A stretch of DNA of 64,000 bases from Siphonodentalium dalli (Eukaryota; Mollusca; Scaphopoda; Gadilida; Siphonodentaliidae). Position 1 is the first letter of the stretch. Each line of letters begins with the position of its first letter. Made by a program: the position numbers and the translations under genes. The stretch covers positions 185,493,122 through 185,557,121 of the forward strand of contig CP136069.1 in the NCBI GenBank assembly GCA_032622095.1. The letters are read 5' to 3'. Under the pieces are notes generated by a model, which saw only the letters and a list, made by a program, of their open reading frames with translations, ran no database searches and had not been told where the DNA came from. Of the stretch, positions 1 to 10,200 are shown in pieces.

Positions 1-85
1 ATACGTCTTGTAGATTACATGTGCAGAAGTTTTAAAGTACTGACCCCTGGCTCGTGTCTCTGTCCCACGTTGTAATCGTATGTGC

Positions 86-2414
86 CTAGCTGAGAGAAGA
101 ATTCACGCACTGGAATGCGTCAGATGTCGCTCTGCGCTTACATTGGGATGTGCACACAAGTTTAGCCTTTTTGCAACCACAACGAGAGGTAGAACAGGTG
201 AATGAACAGCCACAAAACACCAATTGGATGCAAGAAGTCGGAACAGGTGGTCGCGACATCAGTTCAGGGACATATTTATTGTCAACACATTTCCAACCCA
301 TTCCATCCGGACTTAGTAACGATGGGTACGGCTGGTATGATTGTCGCCAAGGACATGATAGGAAATGTGCTCGTTTTATATGAAACCCAAGAGCATCACT
401 GGTGGGAGGTAAGCTTTCATGTGACCTAGATTTCAGAAAGAGGACTTCCCGAGCTGAATCCACATTAATTACTTGAACACCATATATCATACACACAAAT
501 TTCATTACGTCCAAAGAAGTATCTTCCGTTTAAGTATCTATGCCCAGCCCATTTAGCAAATCGGGGTGTTTTTAGTACACGTTCCAGCAGGTTTTCTTCC
601 CACGTCCCATGAAGAATGATGTTATAATTATCACTACCAGTGAGTGCATGGAAGGCGGGCAGGTTTTGAACGATGGAAGATTCACGGTCAATGTTATCCA
701 CTATTTCATATATTGGTATGTACTCCCCTTTACTGGCAGTTCCAGCTTTCAGCATGCAGAGTTCTTTACATGGCATCCGTGCAAAGTGACTGATAAGAAG
801 AATCAATATGTCTGTATCCCGCGCTTGAACAACAACTTTTTCGGCATTAATTGTAGTGCAGTGAACAATAATTCTGGTATCAGCCTCTTCATGGTGGGAT
901 CGTAAAGCATTAATATCGATATCTGCACTATTTGAGCGGGCTTCTTCTTCGTCATCAAACCGACCGGACACCACGATCGTCTGCTCAGATACCTGTTTCA
1001 GCAGTGTGTGTGATAAAATGTTAGCATAATCGGCTTTGATTTCAGACAATGAGAGGAATCTTTTCCAGTCGGATGGAAGAGGAACGTTTACGGACTCGTG
1101 CAATGACTCGCCTGACTGGAGTCCTTTGCGGCGTCGCGTTCGTGTTCCAGATTTAAGCGAATCATCGTAGTACCTGTCAAATAACACATCAACTCGTTGA
1201 AATGATTTTGCAGATGCAACAACATTTCTCACAAAATACTCTCCAATATTCCCAAAAGTGTCCACATCTTTCGGCTTTCCCATTCCGACGACCAGCGCTT
1301 GACCATCGATAACTAAAGCAGATGAAATTTGAGTATCTAATGGTAGAGCGGAAGAAGGACTCACTAGAGAAGATAATAGTCTCGAAAGCTCAGCCTTATT
1401 ACCTGTTCGTAATTGTCCATTCATTTCTGTGATTGATATTGGCACTGGGATATTAACTCATGGCGGAGCATATCGCCAATATCCACTTTCCTCCCAGCAT
1501 CCAGAGCGATAATAAGTCTCTGTAGGATGGAGCGATCGGCCTTGAGAATGTTCTGTTTTGAAGCTTTGTCTTTCTGGAGAGAAACATCAAACAATGACGC
1601 AAATGACCATGGTTTGTTTTTAGTCAACGGATCTCTCAAACTAACCTTGGGTTCAGCAGAAAACCGTTCATCAACAAATGTGTTCAACTGCTCCTGTCCC
1701 TTTACAAAACAACAAAGTAAAGATTCTTCAATTTCCGAAGTCACCAATTCCTTAGTCGCGATATTCTGTGGCGAATCGTTGTCATTTTGAAGAGATTGAA
1801 TCTTTCGAGTGTTGATAGCAACTTATTTTCGTTGAATTTGTCGCGATTCTGTCTCCCTGCATGTATACGACTCATTGTGCTTTAATTCGTCAGATTCACA
1901 GAGGTTATACATCTCACGAGTTTGGTTAGAAAGGCACGTTCTCAAATTGAAAGCGAGAGCACACCTGTTAAGTGCTGTCGGGGTTTTTAGGAATTCCTAC
2001 AATACCTCCGCGTCTCTTGCCTGTACCATTGAGTCACTCTTGGCCTTGATCAGGGTCAACCTCTGTGAATGGCCTGCTTGAACCTTTTACCACAAAATTC
2101 CAATTCTTGAATTCGCTCAAAACTGCTGTTGGGATAAGCTGGAGCATCTCATTTAAGTTAACCGTTCCCCAACGAGCGTAGTTTATATGATCATACCTCA
2201 TGAATATTGGCAGCATATCACGAAAGGAAGACAAATGAAGCTCCCAAGTGCCATCTCTCTGTGCACGTGTGAAATTGAGTAGAATCTGAACCATCTCCAT
2301 GTATGTCCACCAAAATTCAAAATTAGGGTTTTTCTTTAGTATATCACAAAATGGAACCAGTGATATTATAAATTCATTATGTGATATCACAAAATCGAAT
2401 ATATGATACCACAA
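86..2414 (-). pseudogene. Decayed copy of a multicopy invertebrate protein gene (XPG/FEN-like segment plus Cys-rich tail)
   Basis: Read on the minus strand, one protein is recoverable in pieces from different frames. About 2,360-2,034 holds a Trp/Tyr-rich part (FEFWWTYMEMVQ, then YDHINYARWGT) and ends in a stop. About 2,010-1,750 is degenerate. 1,747-1,421 follows. 1,445-465 holds HEEADTRIIVHC and, soon after, ARDTDILILL and AFHALTGSDN. 514-86 ends in a Cys-rich tail (CGCSFTCSTSRCGCKKAK). This order matches an uncharacterised protein that I know as multicopy in corals, hydra and molluscs. The EEAD...DTDILIL spacing resembles the XPG-I acidic motif of FEN-type nucleases, which is an inference. 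At least three frame breaks (near 2,034, 1,450 and 500) and a missing N-terminus argue for a dead copy. The AT-rich repeat at 2,335 replaces the N-terminal part. A single intact gene with sequencing errors is less likely. Confidence 0.75.
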
Positions 2415-2620
2415 AATAATTAATCATTTAATGATATAAATAATTCGATTTTATGATGTCATAAAATGATTTACTGATATCCCAAAATGTTGAAGGAATA
2501 GTAGTCCAGCTATGCCATTTTTTATTTATTGATATCGCCAAATCGAATTAGTCATATCACCAACTCAATCTTATGATATCACAAAATGAATATATGATAT
2601 CACAAAATCGAATTATTATA
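2335..2620. repeat. AT-rich repeat of a GATATCACAAAAT motif
   Basis: The palindromic word GATATC, usually followed by ACAAAAT or CCAAAAT, recurs every 25-40 bases on alternating strands, with degenerate spacers containing TCGAAT. It abuts and truncates the decayed gene to its left. Confidence 0.6.
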
Positions 2621-2639
2621 CAGGCGTTTTGGCGGTCTC

Positions 2640-3879
2640 GCCCATATAACATTAGTCAAAAGTTTCATGTTGAAAATTTATGCCGCACACAACAATATTT
2701 TGAAATTTCAGTCCGAAAATAAATTGAAATTGTTCTGATAGTTTGATTTTCCATACATGTACCTGTAATATATGCTCCAGATATGACTGAATTCCTTCTG
2801 ACAGACGTCACAACCGTATGGACGATCCTCGGTGTGTGTCATCTTGTGCATGGTCAGACATGACTAAATTCCGTCTGACACACGTCAAATGTATCCAAAA
2901 TCGACCGGTGATTTCACATCAAAAGTTGAGGTTATTTTTTACTTCAAAACTGAGTCTCGTTGCCTGTTTTTGTTTTACATCAAAAGCTGGGGATTTTAAA
3001 TAAAAACTCGTTAGTTACATCAAAGGCTGGCAATTTTACATCAAAACTAGTTATTTGCATCAAAAGTCATCAGTTACATCAAAACATGACGCAACATTCC
3101 AGTAATGGGGACCGGTTTGCTCCTAATTATATTACCGGTACAGAATAAAAGGTTTACTCCGGTGCAATGCAGCATATTATTCAAGGGGTAGGGCGGTTGA
3201 GGGCCAAACATAGCCACATCAACTTTCTTTAAAAAAAACAACAACATTTGAATCGCATCAAGCTGTCCGTCAGGGATCCAACTTCGAGCGAGTTGATGTA
3301 TATCGGGTTAATTATCTCGCCTGTACGTATATGTCATAGCAGGGGCTTCGCTGAGTCAAAAATGTCCTCGAATTTGGACGAACTGCAAAGTTTTTCAATA
3401 AAACACAAAGTACACTGTTGGTTATTTGAAGAAGCAAGGACGTCGATTGTATGCTACCTATATATCAAATATAACTTATATAGGCTGGAAAACTATTCCG
3501 ATAGAGCATTATATGCAACGATAACAGGCATAAATTGTCAGTTTTCCCATTTTAAAGCACCATGGTATTCCACAATTAGCTCGTAATAATTGAAGATTTA
3601 CTGGCAGTATTGACAAAATATTTCTCTGTAGAAAAACAAATTTTGTCAATACAGTTTTGTTTTCACCTGATCATATGTTTACCTCAGAGTGAGGAAACTT
3701 GAAATTTTTCGGACATAAATTTATAGTTTCCTCGAGTAAAACTATCAAAATTGATATTATTTCGACCAAAAGACACATATTATTGATGGTTATACCGAAA
3801 GCGAATTCCTTAATATTCGAATACTTTGAAAAAACAGAAAGAAATTGAGGAGCGACTGGACCAATCAGTGATAAACTTA
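2640..3879. other. Non-coding stretch with small duplications
   Basis: No gene is visible. Two similar 30-base segments (around 2,784-2,812 and 2,860-2,890, both with ATGACT...TTC.GTCTGACA) form an imperfect direct repeat. From 2,930 to 3,090 the word ACATCAAAA recurs about eight times. A hairpin using TATTGACAAAAT and its complement lies at about 3,609-3,652. The rest is AT-rich with nothing recognisable. Confidence 0.5.
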
Positions 3880-4115
3880 GTCTTCATATAGGCCGAAATA
3901 TGAGCTTAGTATTCGAATGCTACCTTAGCCGTTTCTTCTTCTTATAGGCCGAAATATGAGCTTAGTATTCGAATGGTAAGCTAAGCATTCGAACCTCACC
4001 TCATTTGCATATAATTACCATTCGGATTGCTCACATTTCGAATGCTTAGTTTAACATTAGAATACTAAGCTCGAATGCTTAGATAACCATCCGAATGCTT
4101 ATATAGCTAACATTC
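3880..4115. repeat. Repeats of the CATTCGAATGCTAAGC word
   Basis: A segment beginning AGGCCGAAATATGAGCTTAG occurs twice (about 3,890 and 3,945). Inverted and direct copies of GAGCTTAGTATTCGAATG follow to 4,110. Related words reappear at 5,630-5,700 and near 6,640, so these may be scattered pieces of one older element. Confidence 0.5.
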
Positions 4116-4349
4116 ATATCATTATTTTTGAACAGGATCTACACTTGAGTTCTTAGTGTTGCATGGAATGCTAAATATTTGGTACTTAAAATCATTATAA
4201 TTGCATGAATATGAGACATTCCTGGATAATTCTATCCATATGTGGATTTTCATACATGCATGCACATGTATAGTACATACCAGTACAGATTTACATCCAG
4301 AATGAACTACTATCCAGGTCAAAGTCTCAAAGAAGAATAAGACTAGCTG

Positions 4350-4710
4350 TATGGGGCGCCATCCCTGCAAATATTCGCCATTCGGAGATATCTCCTTGGA
4401 TCCAAGCATATATCTGCTCGCATTATGGAGATATCTCCTCGGTTTCAAGGAGATATCTCGTTGGAAATATTTCAAGCAGATATCTCGTAGTTGCGAGGAG
4501 ATATCTCCTAGGATCCAAGGAGATATCTCCATAATCCAAGCAAATATCTCCTTGGATCCAAGGATATATCTCCATAATGGACCATATTCCAAGCAGATAT
4601 CTGCTAGGAATTGCAATTCCAAGGAGATATCTCCTGGAAACCGAGGAGATATCTCCGAATTACAAGGAGATATCTCCGAAAACGAATATTTGCAGGGATG
4701 GCACCCCATA
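4350..4710. mobile_element. Foldback element built of AAGGAGATATCTCC repeats, TA-flanked
   Basis: The ends are inverted repeats: TGGGGCGCCATCCCTGCAAA at 4,352 and its complement, with one mismatch, ending at 4,708. Both are flanked by TA. The interior is a run of about a dozen palindromic AAGGAGATATCTCC-type words separated by CCAAG or AATTG spacers, so the whole element can fold on itself. The reading frames here (4,122-4,713, both strands) are by-products of the repeat. No transposase is present. Confidence 0.7.
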
Positions 4711-5180
4711 TAGCTGCTAATTAAAATGACTGGAATTTATTCTCAATGAAAAACAATAAAACTTCCAAATGATAAATTCCATCGATTTAACATCACAGTA
4801 ATTAACACCCACATCGGCTAATATTCGATTGATTTCCCAAGGAATTAGAAAAGTTAATGAATTTAATCAACCCAAAATCAAATTAAAAATTAAGACAAAG
4901 AATTATCAATTATATATTGCACAATATAGTACAAGGAAATTAAAGCACCAAATTGGCCATATAACAGTTGGGTACGTGCAGATGATGTACTGTTATAGTA
5001 TCTAACACTGTCTTAAGAGCTAATGGCTATATAGGTTTAATAATTACTTACATTACAAAAATTCAGAGACTCCATCCAGAAAACAACAAAGAACACAAAT
5101 TAAAATGTCTTGATAGAAATTTTCCCTCCTAAACTATAACCAATTCGATTTACCATTCGAATGTTAAGGAAGAATATCTC
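4711..5180. other. AT-rich spacer, nothing recognised
   Basis: No convincing ORF, repeat unit or RNA gene was seen between the foldback element and the TTAA-5 element. Confidence 0.5.
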
Positions 5181-5629
5181 TTAAAGGTACTCAATCCGAT
5201 TAAACACCCCTAACTTACTATTTCGTTGGCGTCGGGGGTAAAACATATTTGATTCGAGTCGAGGAACCTACCCATCAAAGCTCAGAGTGATCAGATATCG
5301 ATTTTTGAAGTTTGTTATTTCAATTGTTTGTGGCCCAGAAACACGCTGTCACACGGATGGTCTCGGTCCATATTGCGGATGGATAACTCTAAAGACAAAT
5401 GGTAATACCGCCAAATTTAGTGAAATAATACGGCCATATTTCGTTGAACAAAATGCTGATAAATAACACGTTTTGGGAAATTCGATATCGTATTGACAGT
5501 TGTTAGCATTATTTTGTTACAATTAATCGATTCGGATAACTAAAGCGTAATTTGAAGAAATGTTGTTGTTGTTGTTGTTGTTGTATCTTGATGATATGGG
5601 GACCCTCTGATCGGATTGAGTACCTTTAA
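5181..5629. mobile_element. TTAA-5 miniature element, copy 1 (complete)
   Basis: Flanked by TTAA on both sides, with inverted ends AAGGTACTCAATCCGATTA and its complement near 5,610-5,629. It contains a GTT microsatellite (5,561-5,583) and the segment GATTCGAGTCGAGGAACC, which recurs in all copies (24.9 kb, 29.9 kb, 40.5 kb, 42 kb, 52.9 kb, 55.5-57.0 kb). It has no coding capacity. TTAA targeting suggests piggyBac-type mobilisation. Confidence 0.7.
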
Positions 5630-5735
5630 CACTCGAATGCTAAGCAAGAAAAAATACTGAGGGCTAGCATTCGAATGCTAAGCGAATTTTAAGGAGAGTG
5701 AAGTTTAGTCTTCAAATGACATCTCTATATATAAT

Positions 5736-6212
5736 AACTAGCCGATGAGCCCGACGTTGTCCGGGCTATTCAAAAACCAAATTTCAAGTCGATAGCTCTA
5801 CCCGTTTCCGAGATATGGTCTGCGCATGCGCGAAGCTGACGTCGCACGGGCTCGGCGACCCGATAAAATTCGCATACGGAGCAAGATACATTCACATACC
5901 AAATTTCAAGTCGATAGCTCCACCCGTTTCCGAGATCAGGTCTGCGCATGCGCGAAGCTTGCGTCGCACGGGCTCGGCGACCCGATAAAATTCGTATCCG
6001 GGGCAAGATACATTCACATAGCAAATTTCAAGTCGATAGCTCCACCCGTTTCCGAGATCTCGTCTGCGCATGCGCGAAGCGGGCGCCGCACGGGCTCGCT
6101 AATACGACAACGTCAACCGCCTGGTCAAACTACACACACGTACCAAGTTTCGTCCTGATCGGTCGAGAATCGTAGATTTGTATAAATGACAAACAAACAT
6201 ACAGACAGACAT
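5736..6212 (+). mobile_element. Retroposon-like element with 122-bp internal tandem repeats
   Basis: Starts ACTAGCCGATGAGCCCGACG and ends in an (ACAG)-type tail after ATCGTAGATTTGTATAAATG. Inside are three near-identical 122-bp units starting CAAATTTCAAGTCGATAGCT at 5,778, 5,900 and 6,022, rich in CG (GCGCATGCGCGAAG). An ACAG-rich 3' tail is typical of RTE-type LINE/SINE ends. No reverse transcriptase is present. Confidence 0.6.
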
Positions 6213-6614
6213 GAGACTAGCCGATGAGCCCGACGTTGTCCGGGCTATTCAAAAACCAAATTTCAAGTCGATAGCTCTACCCATATCCGAGATCTGGTCT
6301 GCGCATGCGCGAAGCTGGCGTCGCACGGGCTCGGCGACCCGATAAAATTCGTATCTGGGGCAAGATACATTCACATAGCAAATTTCAAGTCGATAGCATG
6401 CACCACCCGGTTCCGAGACCTCGTCTATGCATGTGCGAAGCTGACGTCGCACGGGCTCGGCGACCCGATAAAATTCGTATCCGGGGCAAGATACATTCAC
6501 ATACCAAATTTCAAATCGATAGCTCCACCCGTTTCCGAGATTCGTCCCGATCGGTCGAGAATCGTAGATTTGTATAAATGACAGACAAACAGCCAAACAG
6601 ACAGACAGACAGAG
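6213..6614 (+). mobile_element. Second copy of the 122-bp-unit retroposon-like element
   Basis: Begins with the same ACTAGCCGATGAGCCCGACG head, immediately after the ACAG tail of the previous copy. Units start at 6,257, 6,379 and 6,504, and the last is truncated into the ATCGTAGATTTGTATAAATG...(ACAG)n tail. Head-to-tail adjacency suggests insertion into the tail or tandem duplication. Confidence 0.6.
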
Positions 6615-7078
6615 GTCTTCAAAATATATATGAGATAAGCCTTCGAATACTAAGTGTATGTAAAGCAACTACTTATTAAGTTTTTCCTCTTGGTAAGCGT
6701 ATTTTCAATGTGTATATGCATTGACGTTTATCCATTATTTCCCAAAAATTGGGTCTGCCGTGGTTCAACTTAGCGGTTATGCATTATATTGGACAATGTC
6801 ATACCACACCGACAGAAACCATCCAGCCATGCACGTCCCTGGTGGCGATACATTCTATTCGTACACGTCGGACCAGAGCATGGACGCAGTTACCGACACG
6901 TGATATCCGATTTCCCGCCAAAAACACCGTAATTAGTTTCGTTTCGTCTACAGAGAGTTCCCGTGCATAATATTGCAGTAATCCGGCGACCCAGTTCGCT
7001 GACTCCAAGTTTATCGATTTTCCACTGAGCCGGTACTTATATCAAGGTCTTCCTGTGTGTTTATCGCAAATTTAGAAA
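6615..7078 (+). promoter_or_regulatory. Upstream region of the GST gene
   Basis: About 460 bases precede the GST start codon. They hold no convincing gene or TATA box, so this is called upstream and 5' untranslated sequence by position only. The ORFs at 6,721-7,008 on both strands lack any recognisable motif. Confidence 0.3.
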
Positions 7079-7243
7079 ATGTCGAACTCAATCTTTATTT
7101 ACTGGGGTTCAGGGAGTTTGCCATGTTGGAGACCACTTCTTGTTATGGCGGAGAAGGGCATTGCGTACGACGAGAAAATAATTGAGTTCAGTAAGAAAGA
7201 GCACAAGTCGGAAGAAGTTCTGAAGATTAATCCACGAGGACAG
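7079..7243 (+). CDS. GST exon 1
   Basis: Starts at ATG and encodes residues 1-55 up to NPRGQ. The donor is CAG|GTAAGA. The first ATG in frame fits the family start just before the IFIYWGSG strand. Confidence 0.93.
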
Positions 7244-10200
7244 GTAAGATTCTGCTTCGTCATTGTGACGGCGTGCAAAATTATCAATTGGATTTATGCA
7301 CAGACTATTCCTGCATGCCCTATGGTTTCCGTCATTGTTGGGACGTGTTCGAGTGTTCCCTTGGGGGGGGGGGGGGGGGTGGTGGATATGTTGTCTAACC
7401 TGGAATTTATAGATGTACCTGCCCACTTGCACCAAACAAAAATATAAATTTCCAAGAAATTTCATTTGCACACCTACTCCTCCCCCCTCCCTTTTGAAAA
7501 TGTTGACACCCCCTCCAGACCCTCCCAACCCCTCCCTCCAAACCCCTCACCTGTTGCCATATTTAAGTGAACTCAGTAATACATGCTTCCATGGTGGGGG
7601 GGGGGGGGGGGGGGCGGTGGTAGTGGGGTTGGTGTTTGTCAACCTCTCCTGGTAATAATTTTCAACAAGTAGACATTTCATATGAGAAACTAGTCCAACA
7701 AATTAGACTATTCGGATTAAGATATATTTTAATATTTGGACATTTATGTTATTTTAATTCTATAAGGATTAAAGGGGTACTGTACCCAAGATGTTGTTGT
7801 TGGTTTCTATAATCCCCGAGTCGGAGAATAAGGTAACAACTTTTCCATTTTTTGATAGTCTGTTGAGTACGAAGTATTGTTACGGATGGCAAATTTACCG
7901 GAATGCAAAAATACAAATTGTCGTTGTCGAGTAATTTTTGTACAGTTTTCAACCAAATGAATCAAATAAACATTATATTATATGCTTAGTAGTCCCATAT
8001 ACTCATTTAAGTTAGTGTATGGTCACTAGTCAATGAGTGGCTTGGGTTTTCTCCCCGTATAAGCATAATGTTTCAAACGATCGTGTGTGCAATTGTTTTA
8101 TTAATCCAGTATCCCTCAATTATAATTTGATTACGTTTTGTACACGGAAATTCCAATTTTAAGAGACGCCATTTTATGGCTGGAGCCATAAAATCAATTT
8201 ATATTAAATTATTGACTTTTAAATTATTAAATTTTAAGATAGCCTATTAACCTGAGCGTTTACAGAATACATCTTCGACTCAAATTACTTATATTTCTAT
8301 ATAGTATCGATACTAGATCGTTGTTATCACCGGGAATTTATTGAAAATGGCGTACAGTACCCCTTTAAGATAATCGTAAATGTCCAAATACTAAAATATA
8401 TCTTAATCCGAATAGTCTAATTTTTTGGACTAATGAGAAATGAGCAGTGGTTTCAATGTGGTCATAGGATTATGACTGCGAGAAATATTCAGCAAACTGT
8501 TTGCCAAATTTTTATTTCGGTCGAACCCCATGACCACATTGAATCCACCGTTTTATACTAATGTGATAAACAACTGGGACATATTTTCGTTACTTTTATT
8601 GGAATTTTTAGATAAGATTTATGCCGCATACTACATTCCGAGCGAATGCGAGCTGTAAAATGTCCCAAATTAATTGTATGTATACTATACCCGAAAATTG
8701 GAAAACAGATCAATATTAATTGTATGTATATCATACCAGAAGATTGGAAAACAGATCAATATTAATTGATAGAAGCATTTCAGGACAGGGGTTTTCGAAT
8801 CATTTATTATTTTATACACAGGAAACTATATAAAACTTGTTATAGGAAGAGATAGTCAGATAGATCATCTTTAATTTGTCATGAGAACGTACGCTCTGTG
8901 CCAGACCTAAGCTAGATTTAAATCGTGTTCAGACAATAAGCGCTTAAGCCGATATAACTCGCACAACATTATTATACATCAAAATTCAAATACATTCTGG
9001 CATTTTTGAAATTTGTCGGGATTGTACGTGCTATTCAAATTTATTATACATTTTTAAGCTTATAATTAATAATTTCTACCTATAATTATACCCCCCGCAA
9101 CGAAGTTAGGGGGGGGGGGTATACTGGAGTCAGCTTGTCCGTCCGTCCGTCGTCCGTCCGTGGACACAAATTTGTCCGGAGTTTTTCTCAGTCGTTTTTT
9201 GATCAATTTCCGTGAAACTTGGCACAGACATCAACCACCATGGGAACCTGTGCACCTGCGATTATGATGTCTGTCCGCCTTTTTTTGGTGGAGTTATTCC
9301 CCCTTTTTCGACTTAGAAATTTTTTGCAACATGTATAATTTTGTCTGAGCTTTTATTCCTACATTTTTAGGTCAATTTTTTTTTTAACTTGGCACAGATA
9401 TTTAGTACCATGGGAACATGTGCCCTTTGGTGGAGTTATCCCCCTTTTTCGACTTAGAAATTATTTTGCAACATGCCTAATTTTGTCCGAGCTTTTATTT
9501 CTACATTTTTAGGTCAATGTTTTTTAATCTTGGTACTGATATTTAGTACCATGAGAACCTGTGCACCTGCGATTATGATGTCTGTCCGAATTTTTTTGTG
9601 GAGTTATTCCCCTTTTTCGACTTAGAACATTTTTGCAAAATGCATAATTTTGTCCGAGCTTTTATTCCTACATTTTTCGGTCAATAGGTTAGGTTTGTGT
9701 ACCTTCAATGGGAACTGTTATTTTATTATTTTAACTAAATGTTTACTGACATGTGAAACATCTTAGTATTTTAAAAACACTGGGGGTATCCTTAGTCCCA
9801 TTGGGACAGTCACACCTCTAGTTATTGTTGGGTAGTTGACGGGACAAACGCCGTGCTAGAACTGAATCTGTCTTGTGAATACATAACCACAATTTGCCAT
9901 CGCTGAGCCCCATTGTCATAATACTTTATGTTATCTATTGACATCTAAACTTATATTTGTATTGGACCACTGAAACATTTTCTGTATCATGTGGTAGCCA
10001 CATTCTGGAAATTACAACCTCCCTCCCATCATGTGGGAACCTTGTTCCGGAAGATACCATTTACTTTTAGGGAATAGGATAAAGTATGATATCATAATTT
10101 GACAGAAAAGTTTTCTCATAAATGCTTATATTTGAAGTGGTACTGGGAACGGAATGTTGAAAGATAAATTCATTACCCTGTGTCTGTTCACATACATGTG

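Noticed and set aside
4122-4713. 195- and 120-codon ORFs on opposite strands rich in EISP/DIS
   Set aside because: They are translations of the GATATCTCC palindromes and have no independent support.
7244-7447. Read-through of GST exon 1 to a 122-codon protein
   Set aside because: Family similarity stops exactly at a CAG|GTAAGA donor and resumes in phase at exon 2. The extension is G-run and intron sequence.
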